The notes beneath the pieces were generated by a model, which worked only from the letters and a program-made list of their open reading frames with translations, was not told where the DNA came from and did not search any database. From CAZCFB01 sp964511535 (GTDB taxonomy: Bacteria; Myxococcota_A; Polyangia; GCA-2747355; CAZCFB01), in NCBI GenBank assembly GCA_964511535.1, contig CAZEFW010000176.1, forward strand, positions 1 through 19,150: a DNA stretch of 19,150 nucleotides, in the 5' to 3' direction. Shown here piece by piece: positions 5,771 through 13,313 of this stretch; position 1 is the first letter of the stretch, and each line of letters begins with the position of its first letter. The position numbers and the translations under genes were made by a program.

Positions 5771-7372
5771 ATGAGGCCTGAAGACAGGGAGCGGATCCAG
5801 GTTGAGGTTGTCAGCCGGGTGGTGGAGCAGCATGTCGCAGCGTCCGGCAATGCGTCCGAGGGATACCTCGAGACCCTGGTCAACGACACCATCTACAACG
5901 AGCGCAGGCGGCTGGAGAAGGCGTCCTCCGAGCGAGCGCGCGCCGAGGCGCCGTTCTACGACGAGATCCTTCGTCGCATGCAGCACGCCTCGGAGCGGGA
6001 TCTGCGCAAGCTCACCGAGAAGCTGGCCCGGCGCTTCGTGGGCGAGGTGGTGGGCAACTTCGACAAGCGCGTGTATTCGGCTGCCACCGGCGCCATCCCT
6101 GCCGGGCTCTGGGCGCTGCTCAACGCCATGAGCCCGAGCCGGCTGTTCTCCCTCGAGGGGTTCAAGCGCGGCCTGGCCGATCACCTGGAGCTCTGGGGCG
6201 AGGTGGATCACCTCAAGTCAGTGGCCGAGAAGGGCACCCTCGTGTTCGTGCCCACCCACTCCAGCAACCTCGACTCGATCCTGCTGGGCTACGCCATCTA
6301 CCTGATGGGGCTGCCGCCGGTGACCTACGGCGCGGGGATCAACCTGTTCACGAACCCGCTCATCTCCTTCTTCATGGCCAACCTCGGCGCCTACAAGGTG
6401 GATCGCAAAAAGACCTCCACCCTCTACAAGGAGGTACTCAAGGAGTACGCCACCTGCTCCATGGAGATGGGGTACAACAACCTGTTCTTCCCGGGCGGCA
6501 CCCGCAGCCGCAGCGGCAAGGTCGAACGGAAGCTCAAGAAGGGGCTGCTCGGCTGCGCCATCCGCGCCTACATCAACAACCTGCGCGAGAAGGCGCCGCG
6601 GCCGAACCTGTACATCGTGCCGATGACCATCAACTACCTGCTGGTGCTCGAGGCGGAGACCCTCATCGACGACCACCTCAAGGAGGTGGGCAAGTCGCGC
6701 TACATCATCACCGACGACGAGTTCTCGCGACCGCGGGAGATCTACAACTTCATGAACAACCTGATCTCCATGGACTCGCGCATCGTGCTGACCTGCTCCG
6801 CCCCGATGGACGTGTTCGGCAACCGGGTGGACCGGGAGGGCCGCAGCGTCGACGGGCGGGGGCGCATCGTGGACCCGTCCCGCTACGTCACCCGCGAGAG
6901 CGAGCCGGTGTTCGACGATCAGCGGGACTACCAGTACACCCGGGAGGTCTCCGATGAGATCGCGGGCGCCTACCTGGCGGACAACGTGATCCACTCCACG
7001 CACATAACCGGGCACGCCCTGTTCCGGCTGCTCAAGTCGAGCAACCCCGGCGTCACGCTGTACCGGCTGCTCCGCACCGGCGGCGAGCACCCGTCGTTCA
7101 CCATGACGCAGGTGCACCAGGAGGTGGACCGGCTGCTGCGGGCGTTCGAGGAAATGGAGCCGCGCCCGCGCCTGGGGCCGGTGGTTCAGGAGGGGGACGT
7201 GCAGGAGATCGTCAACGACGCCCTGCGCGCGTTCTCGGTCTATCACACGCGCCGGGCGGCGGTGCGTCGAGGGGACCGGATGTTCCACGAGGACCGCAAC
7301 CTGCTGCTGTTCTACAGCAACCGCCTCGAGGGGTACGAGCTGGAGCGGCACCTGAACGGAGGGGGGATGTGA
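5771..7372 (+). CDS. PlsB/PlsC-type glycerophospholipid acyltransferase
   Basis: A 533-residue acyltransferase predicted to transfer fatty acyl groups to glycerol-3-phosphate or lysophosphatidate on the inner face of the membrane. The catalytic HX4D motif is HSSNLD (His163, Asp168), and block III is FFPGGTRSRSGK (239-250), with Arg245 in the phosphate-binding position. The GGTRSRSG form is closer to PlsB/DHAPAT-type glycerol-3-phosphate acyltransferases than to the FPEGTRS of short PlsC. The protein is about twice the length of PlsC and shorter than E. coli PlsB (about 800), with roughly 155 N-terminal and 280 C-terminal residues around the core. The ATG follows GGAGG by 4 bases. Its stop codon overlaps the next gene (gpsA, which makes glycerol-3-phosphate) as TGATG, which favours the glycerol-3-phosphate substrate. 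The family is firm; the choice between first and second acylation step is inferred. Confidence 0.87.
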   Translation: MRPEDRERIQVEVVSRVVEQHVAASGNASEGYLETLVNDTIYNERRRLEKASSERARAEAPFYDEILRRMQHASERDLRKLTEKLARRFVGEVVGNFDKRVYSAATGAIPAGLWALLNAMSPSRLFSLEGFKRGLADHLELWGEVDHLKSVAEKGTLVFVPTHSSNLDSILLGYAIYLMGLPPVTYGAGINLFTNPLISFFMANLGAYKVDRKKTSTLYKEVLKEYATCSMEMGYNNLFFPGGTRSRSGKVERKLKKGLLGCAIRAYINNLREKAPRPNLYIVPMTINYLLVLEAETLIDDHLKEVGKSRYIITDDEFSRPREIYNFMNNLISMDSRIVLTCSAPMDVFGNRVDREGRSVDGRGRIVDPSRYVTRESEPVFDDQRDYQYTREVSDEIAGAYLADNVIHSTHITGHALFRLLKSSNPGVTLYRLLRTGGEHPSFTMTQVHQEVDRLLRAFEEMEPRPRLGPVVQEGDVQEIVNDALRAFSVYHTRRAAVRRGDRMFHEDRNLLLFYSNRLEGYELERHLNGGGM

Positions 7373-8430
7373 TGGGAGGCCAGATGGAGCGCAAGGTCGG
7401 CGTCATCGGAGCCGGGAGCTGGGGCACGACCCTGGCCAAGATCCTGGGCGAGAACGGCAACGAGACCATCGTCTGGGCCTTCGAGCCCGAGGTGGTGGAG
7501 GAGATCAACGGGGCCCACACCAACGAGCGGTACGTTCCGGAGGCGAAGCTGGTGGAGAACGTGCGCGCCACCACGGACCTGCAGGAGGTGTGCGAGCAGT
7601 GCCCGCTGATCCTGATGGTGGTGCCGTCCCACGTGTTCCGCGGCGTGGCGGCCCAGATGGGGGACCACCTGCACGGCGAGCAGTGCATCGTCCACTGCAC
7701 CAAGGGGATCGAGCGGGGCACGTTCAAGCGCATGAGCCAGGTGCTGCGCGAGGAGACCTGCGTGCGCAAGATCGGCGTGCTGTGCGGGCCGAACCTGTCT
7801 CGCGAGCTGGCGGCGCAGAACCCGGCGGGCACGGTGGTGGCCTCCAAGTTCGCCGAGGTGAGCGGCCGCGCGCTGGAGGCGCTGCACAACCAGTACTTCC
7901 GCGTCTACAGCGGCAGCGACGTGGTGGGGGCCGAGGTGGGCGGCGCGTTCAAGAACATCATCGCGGTGGCCGCCGGCATCGTGGACGGCCTCGGCATGGG
8001 GGACAACACCAAGGCGCTGCTGCTGACCCGCGGGCTGAGCGAGATGACCCGCTACGGCGTGCTGCAGGGGGCGGAGATCCTCACCTTCGGCGGCATGGCG
8101 GGCATCGGCGACCTGATGGCCACCTGCGCCTCGCCCCTGTCTCGTAACCACCAGGTGGGCGAGCGGCTGGCCAGGGGGGAGACCCGCGAGGAGATCCAGC
8201 AGAGCATGTTCATGGTGGCCGAGGGGGTCAAGACCGCCCGGCCGGTGCACAACGACGCGGAAGAGAACGGCATGGACCTGCCCATCGTCACGGCGGTCTA
8301 CCGGCTGCTGTACGAGGGGGCCAGCGTGGAGCAGGCGCTCACCGAGCTGATGGGCCGGGAGGCGGGGCCGGAGTTCGATGCGGTCAAGCGGCTCTGGGAG
8401 AGCGGCGGCGGAGGCATGGGCCGCTCATGA
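7372..8430 (+). CDS. gpsA: NAD(P)H-dependent glycerol-3-phosphate dehydrogenase
   Basis: Catalyses reduction of dihydroxyacetone phosphate to sn-glycerol-3-phosphate, the backbone precursor of phospholipids, in the cytoplasm. The 352-residue protein has the Rossmann motif VIGAGSWGTTLA (11-22), the TKGIE segment (110-114), GPNLSRELA (139-147), the catalytic Lys194 in GGAFKNIIAVAAG, and the substrate loop NTKALLLTRG (212-221), all standard for GpsA, at a normal family length. I chose ATG 7372 because it overlaps the previous stop codon as TGATG with a G-rich GGAGG stretch at 7358-7362 just upstream; ATG 7384, with its own GGGAGG 4 bases upstream, would remove four residues and gives the more typical MERKVGVIGAG start. 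It lies in the operon directly after the acyltransferase that probably consumes its product. Confidence 0.96.
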   Translation: MGGQMERKVGVIGAGSWGTTLAKILGENGNETIVWAFEPEVVEEINGAHTNERYVPEAKLVENVRATTDLQEVCEQCPLILMVVPSHVFRGVAAQMGDHLHGEQCIVHCTKGIERGTFKRMSQVLREETCVRKIGVLCGPNLSRELAAQNPAGTVVASKFAEVSGRALEALHNQYFRVYSGSDVVGAEVGGAFKNIIAVAAGIVDGLGMGDNTKALLLTRGLSEMTRYGVLQGAEILTFGGMAGIGDLMATCASPLSRNHQVGERLARGETREEIQQSMFMVAEGVKTARPVHNDAEENGMDLPIVTAVYRLLYEGASVEQALTELMGREAGPEFDAVKRLWESGGGGMGRS

Positions 8431-9446
8431 GCTTCCCCGTCAACCAGGTCAACGAGCGCGCCCTGGCGCCGGACTGGGCCGGCCACGTGTTCGTGTGTGA
8501 CATCGACCGCACCTACCTGTACACGCGGTTCTCGTCGCTCAAGGGGATCAGCCGCATCCCGCTGGAGTTCGCCGTCGACAAGATGGACATCGAGGGCATG
8601 GCCACCTTGCTCAAGGAGGTGCGCCGCGGGCCGGAGCGCATGAGCCGCCACACGCCGCTGTACTTCATCTCGGCCTCGCCGGCCCAGCTGCGGCCGGTGA
8701 TCGAGCGCAAGATGCTGCTCGACGGGCTGGAGTTCGACGGCACCATCTTCAAGGACTGGTGGGGGGTGCTCACCGGGCTGCGCCTGAAGCGGTTCAAGGA
8801 GCAGCTCGGCTTCAAGATGACCGGGCTGTTGATGCTGCACCAGCAGCTGCCGGGCGGGTCGCGGGAGCTGCTCATGGGGGACGACCTGGAGATGGACCCG
8901 CTGTCGTTCGCGCTCTTCGCCGACGCGGTGGCCGGGCGCGTGGACCCGGAGCTGCTGGGGCAGGTGCTCCAGGGCCACGGGGTGGCCGGCCGGGACGCCC
9001 GGGACATCTGCGGGCTGGTGCGGCAGCTGCACCCGTCCGAGGGGGTACAGCGGGCGTTCATCCGCATGGAGCGCTACCAGGACGCCGAGCACTTCATCGA
9101 CTTCTACCCCGGGCTGCACGCCTGCCGGGACGCGCTGCAGGTGGCCGTGTCGCTCCACGGGCTCGAGGCGGTCTCCGCCGAGGGGGTGGTCCGGGTCGCC
9201 TCTGACCTGCGCCGGCAGGGCCGCTCGGCGGACGAGCTGGACGAGCGCCTGCGCGAGTGCGCGGCCAGGGGCTTGCTGGAGCGGGAGGCGGTGGCCGCGC
9301 TGCGGGACGACCTGGCCGGACGCGGGCTGATCAAGGCGCAAGTGGAGCTGCCGCCGCTGGAGGACCGGTGGGCGCGAAGGGCGGCGGCCATGCGAGAGGA
9401 CTCCAGGTGGACCCCGACCCGGTTGCTGGAGGTGCGCAGGAGATGA
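8427..9446 (+). CDS. HAD-family phosphatase, DUF2183/App1-like
   Basis: A 339-residue soluble protein. Its N-terminal half is a HAD hydrolase: motif I DIDRT with Asp25 as nucleophile and Asp27 as acid/base, motif II in YFISASP (Ser82), Lys121 in LKRFKEQL, and motif IV MGDDLEMD (Asp152, Asp153). The surrounding pattern (SASPAQLRPVIERKML, FKDWWG, then GDD) resembles the DUF2183 catalytic domain of yeast App1, a phosphatidate phosphatase. The C-terminal half (about 170-339) is helical, rich in Arg, Glu and Leu, and not recognised. The start overlaps the gpsA stop as ATGA and its stop overlaps wecB as ATGA, so it is translationally coupled on both sides. Its position next to gpsA and an acyltransferase makes a phospholipid or lipid-phosphate substrate attractive, but that is inference. 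It has no signal peptide. Confidence 0.78.
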   Translation: MSFPVNQVNERALAPDWAGHVFVCDIDRTYLYTRFSSLKGISRIPLEFAVDKMDIEGMATLLKEVRRGPERMSRHTPLYFISASPAQLRPVIERKMLLDGLEFDGTIFKDWWGVLTGLRLKRFKEQLGFKMTGLLMLHQQLPGGSRELLMGDDLEMDPLSFALFADAVAGRVDPELLGQVLQGHGVAGRDARDICGLVRQLHPSEGVQRAFIRMERYQDAEHFIDFYPGLHACRDALQVAVSLHGLEAVSAEGVVRVASDLRRQGRSADELDERLRECAARGLLEREAVAALRDDLAGRGLIKAQVELPPLEDRWARRAAAMREDSRWTPTRLLEVRRR

Positions 9447-10585
9447 AGGTCCTTTCGGTTTTTGGAACCCGCCCCGAGGCGATCAAGATGGCGCCGGTGG
9501 TGCGACGCCTGGAGCAGGAGCCGGGGGTGGAGTCGAGGGTGTGCGTCACCGCCCAGCACCGCCAGATGCTCGACCAGGTGCTCGAGCTGTTCGACGTCGA
9601 GCCGCACCATGACCTGGACGTGATGGGGCACAACCAGACCCCCACCGGCGTGGCCGCCGCGGTGCTGCAGGGGCTCGAGCCGATCCTGAGCCGCGAGCAG
9701 CCGGACTGGGTGCTGGTTCAGGGCGACACCACCACCGTGGCCGCCGCGGCGCTGGCCGCCTTCTACGCCCGGGTGCAGGTGGCCCATGTCGAGGCGGGGC
9801 TGCGCACCTTCGACCCGTACAAGCCGTTCCCCGAGGAGATCAACCGGCGGGTGGCCAGCGCCATCTGCCAGCGGCACTTCGCGCCGACGCCGGTCTCCCG
9901 GGACAACCTGCTGCGCGAGGGGATCCCCGAGGAGACGGTGCTGGTCGCGGGCAACCCGGTCATCGACGCGCTGCGCTGGGTCAGCGACCTGCCCGCGCCC
10001 ACGGGGGAGCTGTTCCAGTCCCTGGCCGCGAGGCCGGCGGGGCAGCGGGTGATCCTGGTGACCGCTCACCGACGGGAGAACTTCGCCGGGCCGTTCGAGC
10101 GCATCTGCGCCGCCCTGGCCGAGCTCGCGCGGCGCCACGGCGATGGCGTCCGGATCATCTACCCGGTGCACCTGAACCCAAACATCCGCGAGCCGGCGCA
10201 CCGGCTGCTGGGGGAGATCCCCAACGTCGACCTGATCCCCCCGCTCGATTACCTCCCGCTGGTGCACCTGATGAAGGAGAGCCACCTGGTGCTCACCGAC
10301 TCCGGCGGCATCCAGGAGGAGGCGCCCGGGCTGGGCAAGCCGGTGCTCGTGCTGCGTGAGGTCACCGAGCGACCCGAGGCGGTGACCGCCGGCACGGTGC
10401 GCCTGGTGGGCACCGACCGGGATCGCATCGTCAGCGAGGCGACCCGCTTGCTGGACGACGAAGCAGCCCACGCCGAGATGTCCCGCGCGGTCAACCCGTA
10501 CGGCGACGGCCAGGCAGCCGAGCGGATCGTGGGCAGCCTCGTGGGGCGGCAGGTGGAGCCCTTCGTGGCCAGCTCCGCTACTTGA
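9443..10585 (+). CDS. wecB: UDP-N-acetylglucosamine 2-epimerase (non-hydrolysing)
   Basis: Interconverts UDP-GlcNAc and UDP-ManNAc in the cytoplasm, feeding surface polysaccharide or O-antigen-type glycans. The 380-residue protein (E. coli WecB is about 376) starts MKVLSVFGTRPEAIK and has QGDTTT with Asp95, HVEAGLRT with Glu117, FPEEINR with Glu131, TAHRREN with His209, and the nucleotide-binding DSGGIQEEAPGLGKP and RPEA segments. The Asp95, Glu117 and Glu131 numbering coincides with the known E. coli active-site residues. The start at 9443 overlaps the preceding stop as ATGA; a longer reading frame reaching back to 9257 is not needed. No UDP-ManNAc dehydrogenase (wecC) or glycosyltransferase follows; the next gene is convergent and overlaps the 3' end by 8 bases. 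Why it is the last gene of a phospholipid operon is unclear. Confidence 0.95.
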   Translation: MKVLSVFGTRPEAIKMAPVVRRLEQEPGVESRVCVTAQHRQMLDQVLELFDVEPHHDLDVMGHNQTPTGVAAAVLQGLEPILSREQPDWVLVQGDTTTVAAAALAAFYARVQVAHVEAGLRTFDPYKPFPEEINRRVASAICQRHFAPTPVSRDNLLREGIPEETVLVAGNPVIDALRWVSDLPAPTGELFQSLAARPAGQRVILVTAHRRENFAGPFERICAALAELARRHGDGVRIIYPVHLNPNIREPAHRLLGEIPNVDLIPPLDYLPLVHLMKESHLVLTDSGGIQEEAPGLGKPVLVLREVTERPEAVTAGTVRLVGTDRDRIVSEATRLLDDEAAHAEMSRAVNPYGDGQAAERIVGSLVGRQVEPFVASSAT

Positions 10586-12023
10586 CCTCCGCCGGGGTGT
10601 TGAGCATCACGCCGGCCATGGCCGGGGCGTGCAGGGGATCCGAGCCCATGGCCCGGATCACGGCGATGGCGCCCTCGCGGTCTCCGGTCCGCGCCAGCGC
10701 CAGGGCCAGGCGGTAGCGCGCCTGCGCCGGGAGCCCTGACATGGCGGCCGCCTGCGCGAGCTTGCCCACCCTGAACAGCGCGGCGGCGGTCTGCCCCTGG
10801 TCGGCGTGGAGGTCCTTGGCCCCTGCCGCGTCGCCCAGCAAGTGCAGGGTGGCGGCCAGGTGGGGCAGGGTGCGCCGCCGCCCCCAGTCCGACTCGGCCT
10901 TGACCGCGGCGATGGCCTGGCCCAGCCATGTTCTGGCCCCGGCTGCATCGCCGGTCAGGGCTTTGGCGCGAGCCACCAGGGCCTCTGCCTCGGCGGTGAA
11001 GTAGCGACCGGAGATGCGCCGGGAGGCGTCCTTCAGCAGGGTGGCGGCGCGCTCCCGCTCCCCCAGGCGCCAGTACGTCTCCGCCAGCAGGGCCCGGGCC
11101 TTGACCTGGTCCGAGGCGATGAGGCCCGCCTTGCTCCCGAGGATCAGGCCGGCCAGACGATCCACCCCCGCCTTGTTGCCCTGGTCCGCGTGGGCGTCCA
11201 CCACCGCCATCAGGGTGCGCAGCCGCTGGAACCGCCGGACGCTCAGGGCGGGCGCCTCGGCGCGGGCCAGCACCGCGTCGGTGGAGTCCATGCCGCGCAG
11301 GTCCCGGCACGCCCGGCCGACCCAGGTCCAGGCGTCGGCAGAGTGCTTGTGGGACAGCTGGCGTTCCAGCAGCGCCGTGAGCCGGGGGAAGCGGCCGTCA
11401 GGGCCCGGCGCGGCGCCGGTGACTCGCTGCGCCAGACACTCGGCCAGGCCGATGGCGCGCAGCGCGGTGGAGCTGTTGCGCCTGGGGACTGCCAGATCTG
11501 CGGCCGAGGCCAGCAGCTGGCGGGCCCGCTCGCCGCCCTCGGCGCCGGCCAGGGTGGCGGCCGCGGACACGCTCGCCAGGGCCTTCTTGCTCGGGGAGCG
11601 CTCCCGCTCCACCAGGTGGAGCATGTACGGGGTGGTGCCAGGCTTCGGCACCGCGGCGGCGGGCTTCGGGGGCCTGGCAGCCCGCGCAGGCGGACGAGGG
11701 GGCCTGGGGCTGGACGACACGGCCTTGACTGGCCGGGACGGTGGGCTCGGCTGGAGCAGCAGCATGGTCGCCGTCACGCCGCCCGCCACCAGGAAAGCCA
11801 GGGCGATGCCGCCCACCAGCAGCCCGGTGCGCCGGGTCTGCCCCTGCCCCTTGGCGGTGGCGCTCCGGGCCCGCTTGAGCGCCTCCAGCTCGCGCTCCAG
11901 CGCCTCCACCTTGCGCCGCTCGGAGGCGAGCTCCTCCCCCAGCTCTCGTCGCTGCTCGGACGCCTGGCGTCGAGCGGCGCGCAGCTGCTCCTCCAGCGCC
12001 TGATAGTCGTCGCGGTAGGACAT
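10578..12023 (-). CDS. Coiled-coil, single-TM protein with helical (TPR-like) repeats
   Basis: A 481-residue protein of unknown function. Residues 1-55 are a charged coiled coil beginning MSYRDDYQALEEQL, followed by a basic stretch and one membrane segment (about 66-90), a Pro/Ala/Lys-rich linker (about 91-130), and a long all-alpha region (about 140-475) whose Ala/Gly/Leu pattern (for example ALLAETYWRLGERERAATLL and ALALARTGDREGAIAVI) is TPR-like. Positive residues before the TM place the coiled coil in the cytoplasm and the repeats outside. It starts 4 bases downstream of the SixA gene's stop codon and is the last gene of the minus-strand operon. Its N-terminal YRDD-x2-AL leader and coiled-coil/TM layout are shared with the protein at 12515-13264. 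Its 3' end overlaps the wecB 3' end by 8 bases. It may scaffold an envelope complex; this is inferred only from architecture. Confidence 0.8.
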   Translation of the reverse strand: MSYRDDYQALEEQLRAARRQASEQRRELGEELASERRKVEALERELEALKRARSATAKGQGQTRRTGLLVGGIALAFLVAGGVTATMLLLQPSPPSRPVKAVSSSPRPPRPPARAARPPKPAAAVPKPGTTPYMLHLVERERSPSKKALASVSAAATLAGAEGGERARQLLASAADLAVPRRNSSTALRAIGLAECLAQRVTGAAPGPDGRFPRLTALLERQLSHKHSADAWTWVGRACRDLRGMDSTDAVLARAEAPALSVRRFQRLRTLMAVVDAHADQGNKAGVDRLAGLILGSKAGLIASDQVKARALLAETYWRLGERERAATLLKDASRRISGRYFTAEAEALVARAKALTGDAAGARTWLGQAIAAVKAESDWGRRRTLPHLAATLHLLGDAAGAKDLHADQGQTAAALFRVGKLAQAAAMSGLPAQARYRLALALARTGDREGAIAVIRAMGSDPLHAPAMAGVMLNTPAEVK

Positions 12024-12026
12024 CTG

Positions 12027-12518
12027 CTACTGATCCAGCTCCTTGGGCCGAAGCACGGTCACCAGCTCCCAGGCGTCCGGCTCGGCCAGGTCGACCCAGC
12101 TGCCCTCGGCCTGCAGCAGCGCGGCGTTGGCCGTGGTCATGCGCTCGAGGCGACCGGACAGCATCGACACCAGGTTCTCCCAGCCCGGGTTGTGGCCCAC
12201 CACCATCACCGTCCCCGCCTCCTCGGGCAGGTCGATCATCTCCTTCAGCACGGCGATGGAGCCCGCGTGGTAGAAGTCGGGGATCCAGCGCACAGGGATC
12301 TCATCTGGCATCGCCCGAGCCACCCGCTTCCAGGTCTGCCGCGTGCGGGTGGCATCGCTGCTGAGCACCAGATCGGGCACCCACCCCCTGCTCGCGAGGG
12401 CCTCGCCCATGCGCGGGGCATCCCGGCGGCCGCGCTTGTTCAGCGGGCGCTGGTGATCGCTCAGCGAGTCGTCCTTCCAGGAGCTCTTGGCGTGACGCAG
12501 GATGATCAGGCGCTTCAT
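12027..12518 (-). CDS. sixA: SixA-type phosphohistidine phosphatase
   Basis: A 163-residue histidine phosphatase. The N-terminal MKRLIILRHAKSSW carries the RHG-type catalytic motif (Arg8, His9, with A in place of G as is normal in SixA), SDHQRPLNKRG follows as in SixA, then DLVLSSDATRTRQTW with the second phosphate-binding Arg, and VVGHNPGWENLV with the second catalytic His. Family members remove phosphate from His-containing phosphotransfer domains or from small phosphorylated substrates; E. coli SixA is described as acting on phosphorelay or PTS proteins. The ATG at 12518 overlaps the stop codon of the upstream gene by 4 bases (ATGA). The protein has no signal peptide and should be cytoplasmic, unlike the other operon products. 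No histidine kinase or HPt domain is encoded nearby, so the substrate is unknown. Confidence 0.92.
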   Translation of the reverse strand: MKRLIILRHAKSSWKDDSLSDHQRPLNKRGRRDAPRMGEALASRGWVPDLVLSSDATRTRQTWKRVARAMPDEIPVRWIPDFYHAGSIAVLKEMIDLPEEAGTVMVVGHNPGWENLVSMLSGRLERMTTANAALLQAEGSWVDLAEPDAWELVTVLRPKELDQ

Positions 12519-13264
12519 GGTTCTTTCCCCACGGTGATGCCGCTGGTGCCGCAGATGGTGCGGACGAACTGGCGGTTGGCGTAGTTCAGCTTCGGCCAGA
12601 CCTCCAGCACGCCTGCCCGATCCTTGAGGAAGCAGCTGGAGCCGGCGAAGATCTTGAGCGAGTAGAAGTCGTCGGGTCTGATGACGAGCACCGCCCTGGC
12701 GATCTCCCGGGCCCGATGGTGCGCGCCGCTGGCCCATGCCCCCTGGGCCAGCTCCACCATCTTGTTGACCATGTCGCTCTTGGTCTTGCGGTCGCGCGGC
12801 ACGCCCGGCATGGGCAGCTTGCCCGAGGCGATGGCGTCCAGCTCCGCCTGCACCCGGACCTGCTTGGCGCGGTCCTCGGCCTGGCGCAGCCTGAGCCCCA
12901 GCTCGGCGTTGAGGGCCTTCTCTTTCTTCAGCTTCTCGGCGCTGGACTGGAGCTGTTGGTGGCTGCGCTGGAGGGTCTGGGCGGCGCTCATTTTGGCCGA
13001 TTCGAGCCGGCGCTGGAAGCTCCAGGCGTAGAGCATGGTCCCCACGGCCACGGCGCACCCGAGCAGCCCCACAGAGACCATCCACTTCGGGCGGGAGGCC
13101 GGTCCGGGGCGCTCCTCGCGAGCCCGAGCGGCGGCCTCCCTCGCATCACGGCGGACCGCGCGCAGCTGCAGCTCGGTGTCCTGGCGCGCGCGGCGTTCAG
13201 CGGCCAGGTCAGCCTCCAGCGAAGCGACCTGCGCCCGGAGGGCTTCCTCGTCGTCCCTGTACAC
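12515..13264 (-). CDS. Coiled-coil, single-TM protein with TPR-like C-terminus
   Basis: A 249-residue protein of unknown function. It starts at GTG 13264 (MYRDDEEALRAQV), with no strong ribosome binding site; no better upstream start is available. Residues 1-50 form a charged coiled coil, about 61-81 are a membrane segment (WMVSVGLLGCAVAVGTMLYA), about 82-140 form a second coiled coil, and about 165-235 resemble one or two TPR-type hairpins (AWASGAHHRAREIARAVLVI, then RPDDFYSLKIFAGS) ending in RTICGTSGI. Arg/Lys residues before the TM suggest the N-terminus is cytoplasmic. The YRDD-x2-AL leader recurs in the protein at 10578-12023. It lies 49 bases after the TldD-like paralogue and overlaps the SixA gene. 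I know of no experimentally characterised homologue; a membrane scaffold coupling cytoplasm and periplasm is a guess from topology. Confidence 0.78.
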   Translation of the reverse strand: MYRDDEEALRAQVASLEADLAAERRARQDTELQLRAVRRDAREAAARAREERPGPASRPKWMVSVGLLGCAVAVGTMLYAWSFQRRLESAKMSAAQTLQRSHQQLQSSAEKLKKEKALNAELGLRLRQAEDRAKQVRVQAELDAIASGKLPMPGVPRDRKTKSDMVNKMVELAQGAWASGAHHRAREIARAVLVIRPDDFYSLKIFAGSSCFLKDRAGVLEVWPKLNYANRQFVRTICGTSGITVGKEP

Positions 13265-13313
13265 AGGGCTACTTTAGCATTTCAGGGCCTGGACCCCACG
13301 GCAGGCAGGGAGA

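Noticed and set aside
9257..9442. N-terminal extension of WecB back to 9257
   Set aside because: This stretch is the last part of the HAD gene in another frame; the ATG at 9443 gives the canonical MKVLSVFGTRPEA start and the usual family length.
5771..10585. Long minus-strand reading frames opposite the acyltransferase, gpsA, HAD and wecB genes
   Set aside because: They are antisense shadows created by high GC at third codon positions; their translations are rich in His, Arg, Val, Gly and Leu without domains, and the plus-strand genes have complete family motifs.
10578..10590. Shared CTACTTGACC sequence at the 3' ends of the genes ending at 978 and 10578
   Set aside because: Both genes simply end in codons for VK followed by TAG; ten bases of identity are explained by coding and there is no extended similarity.
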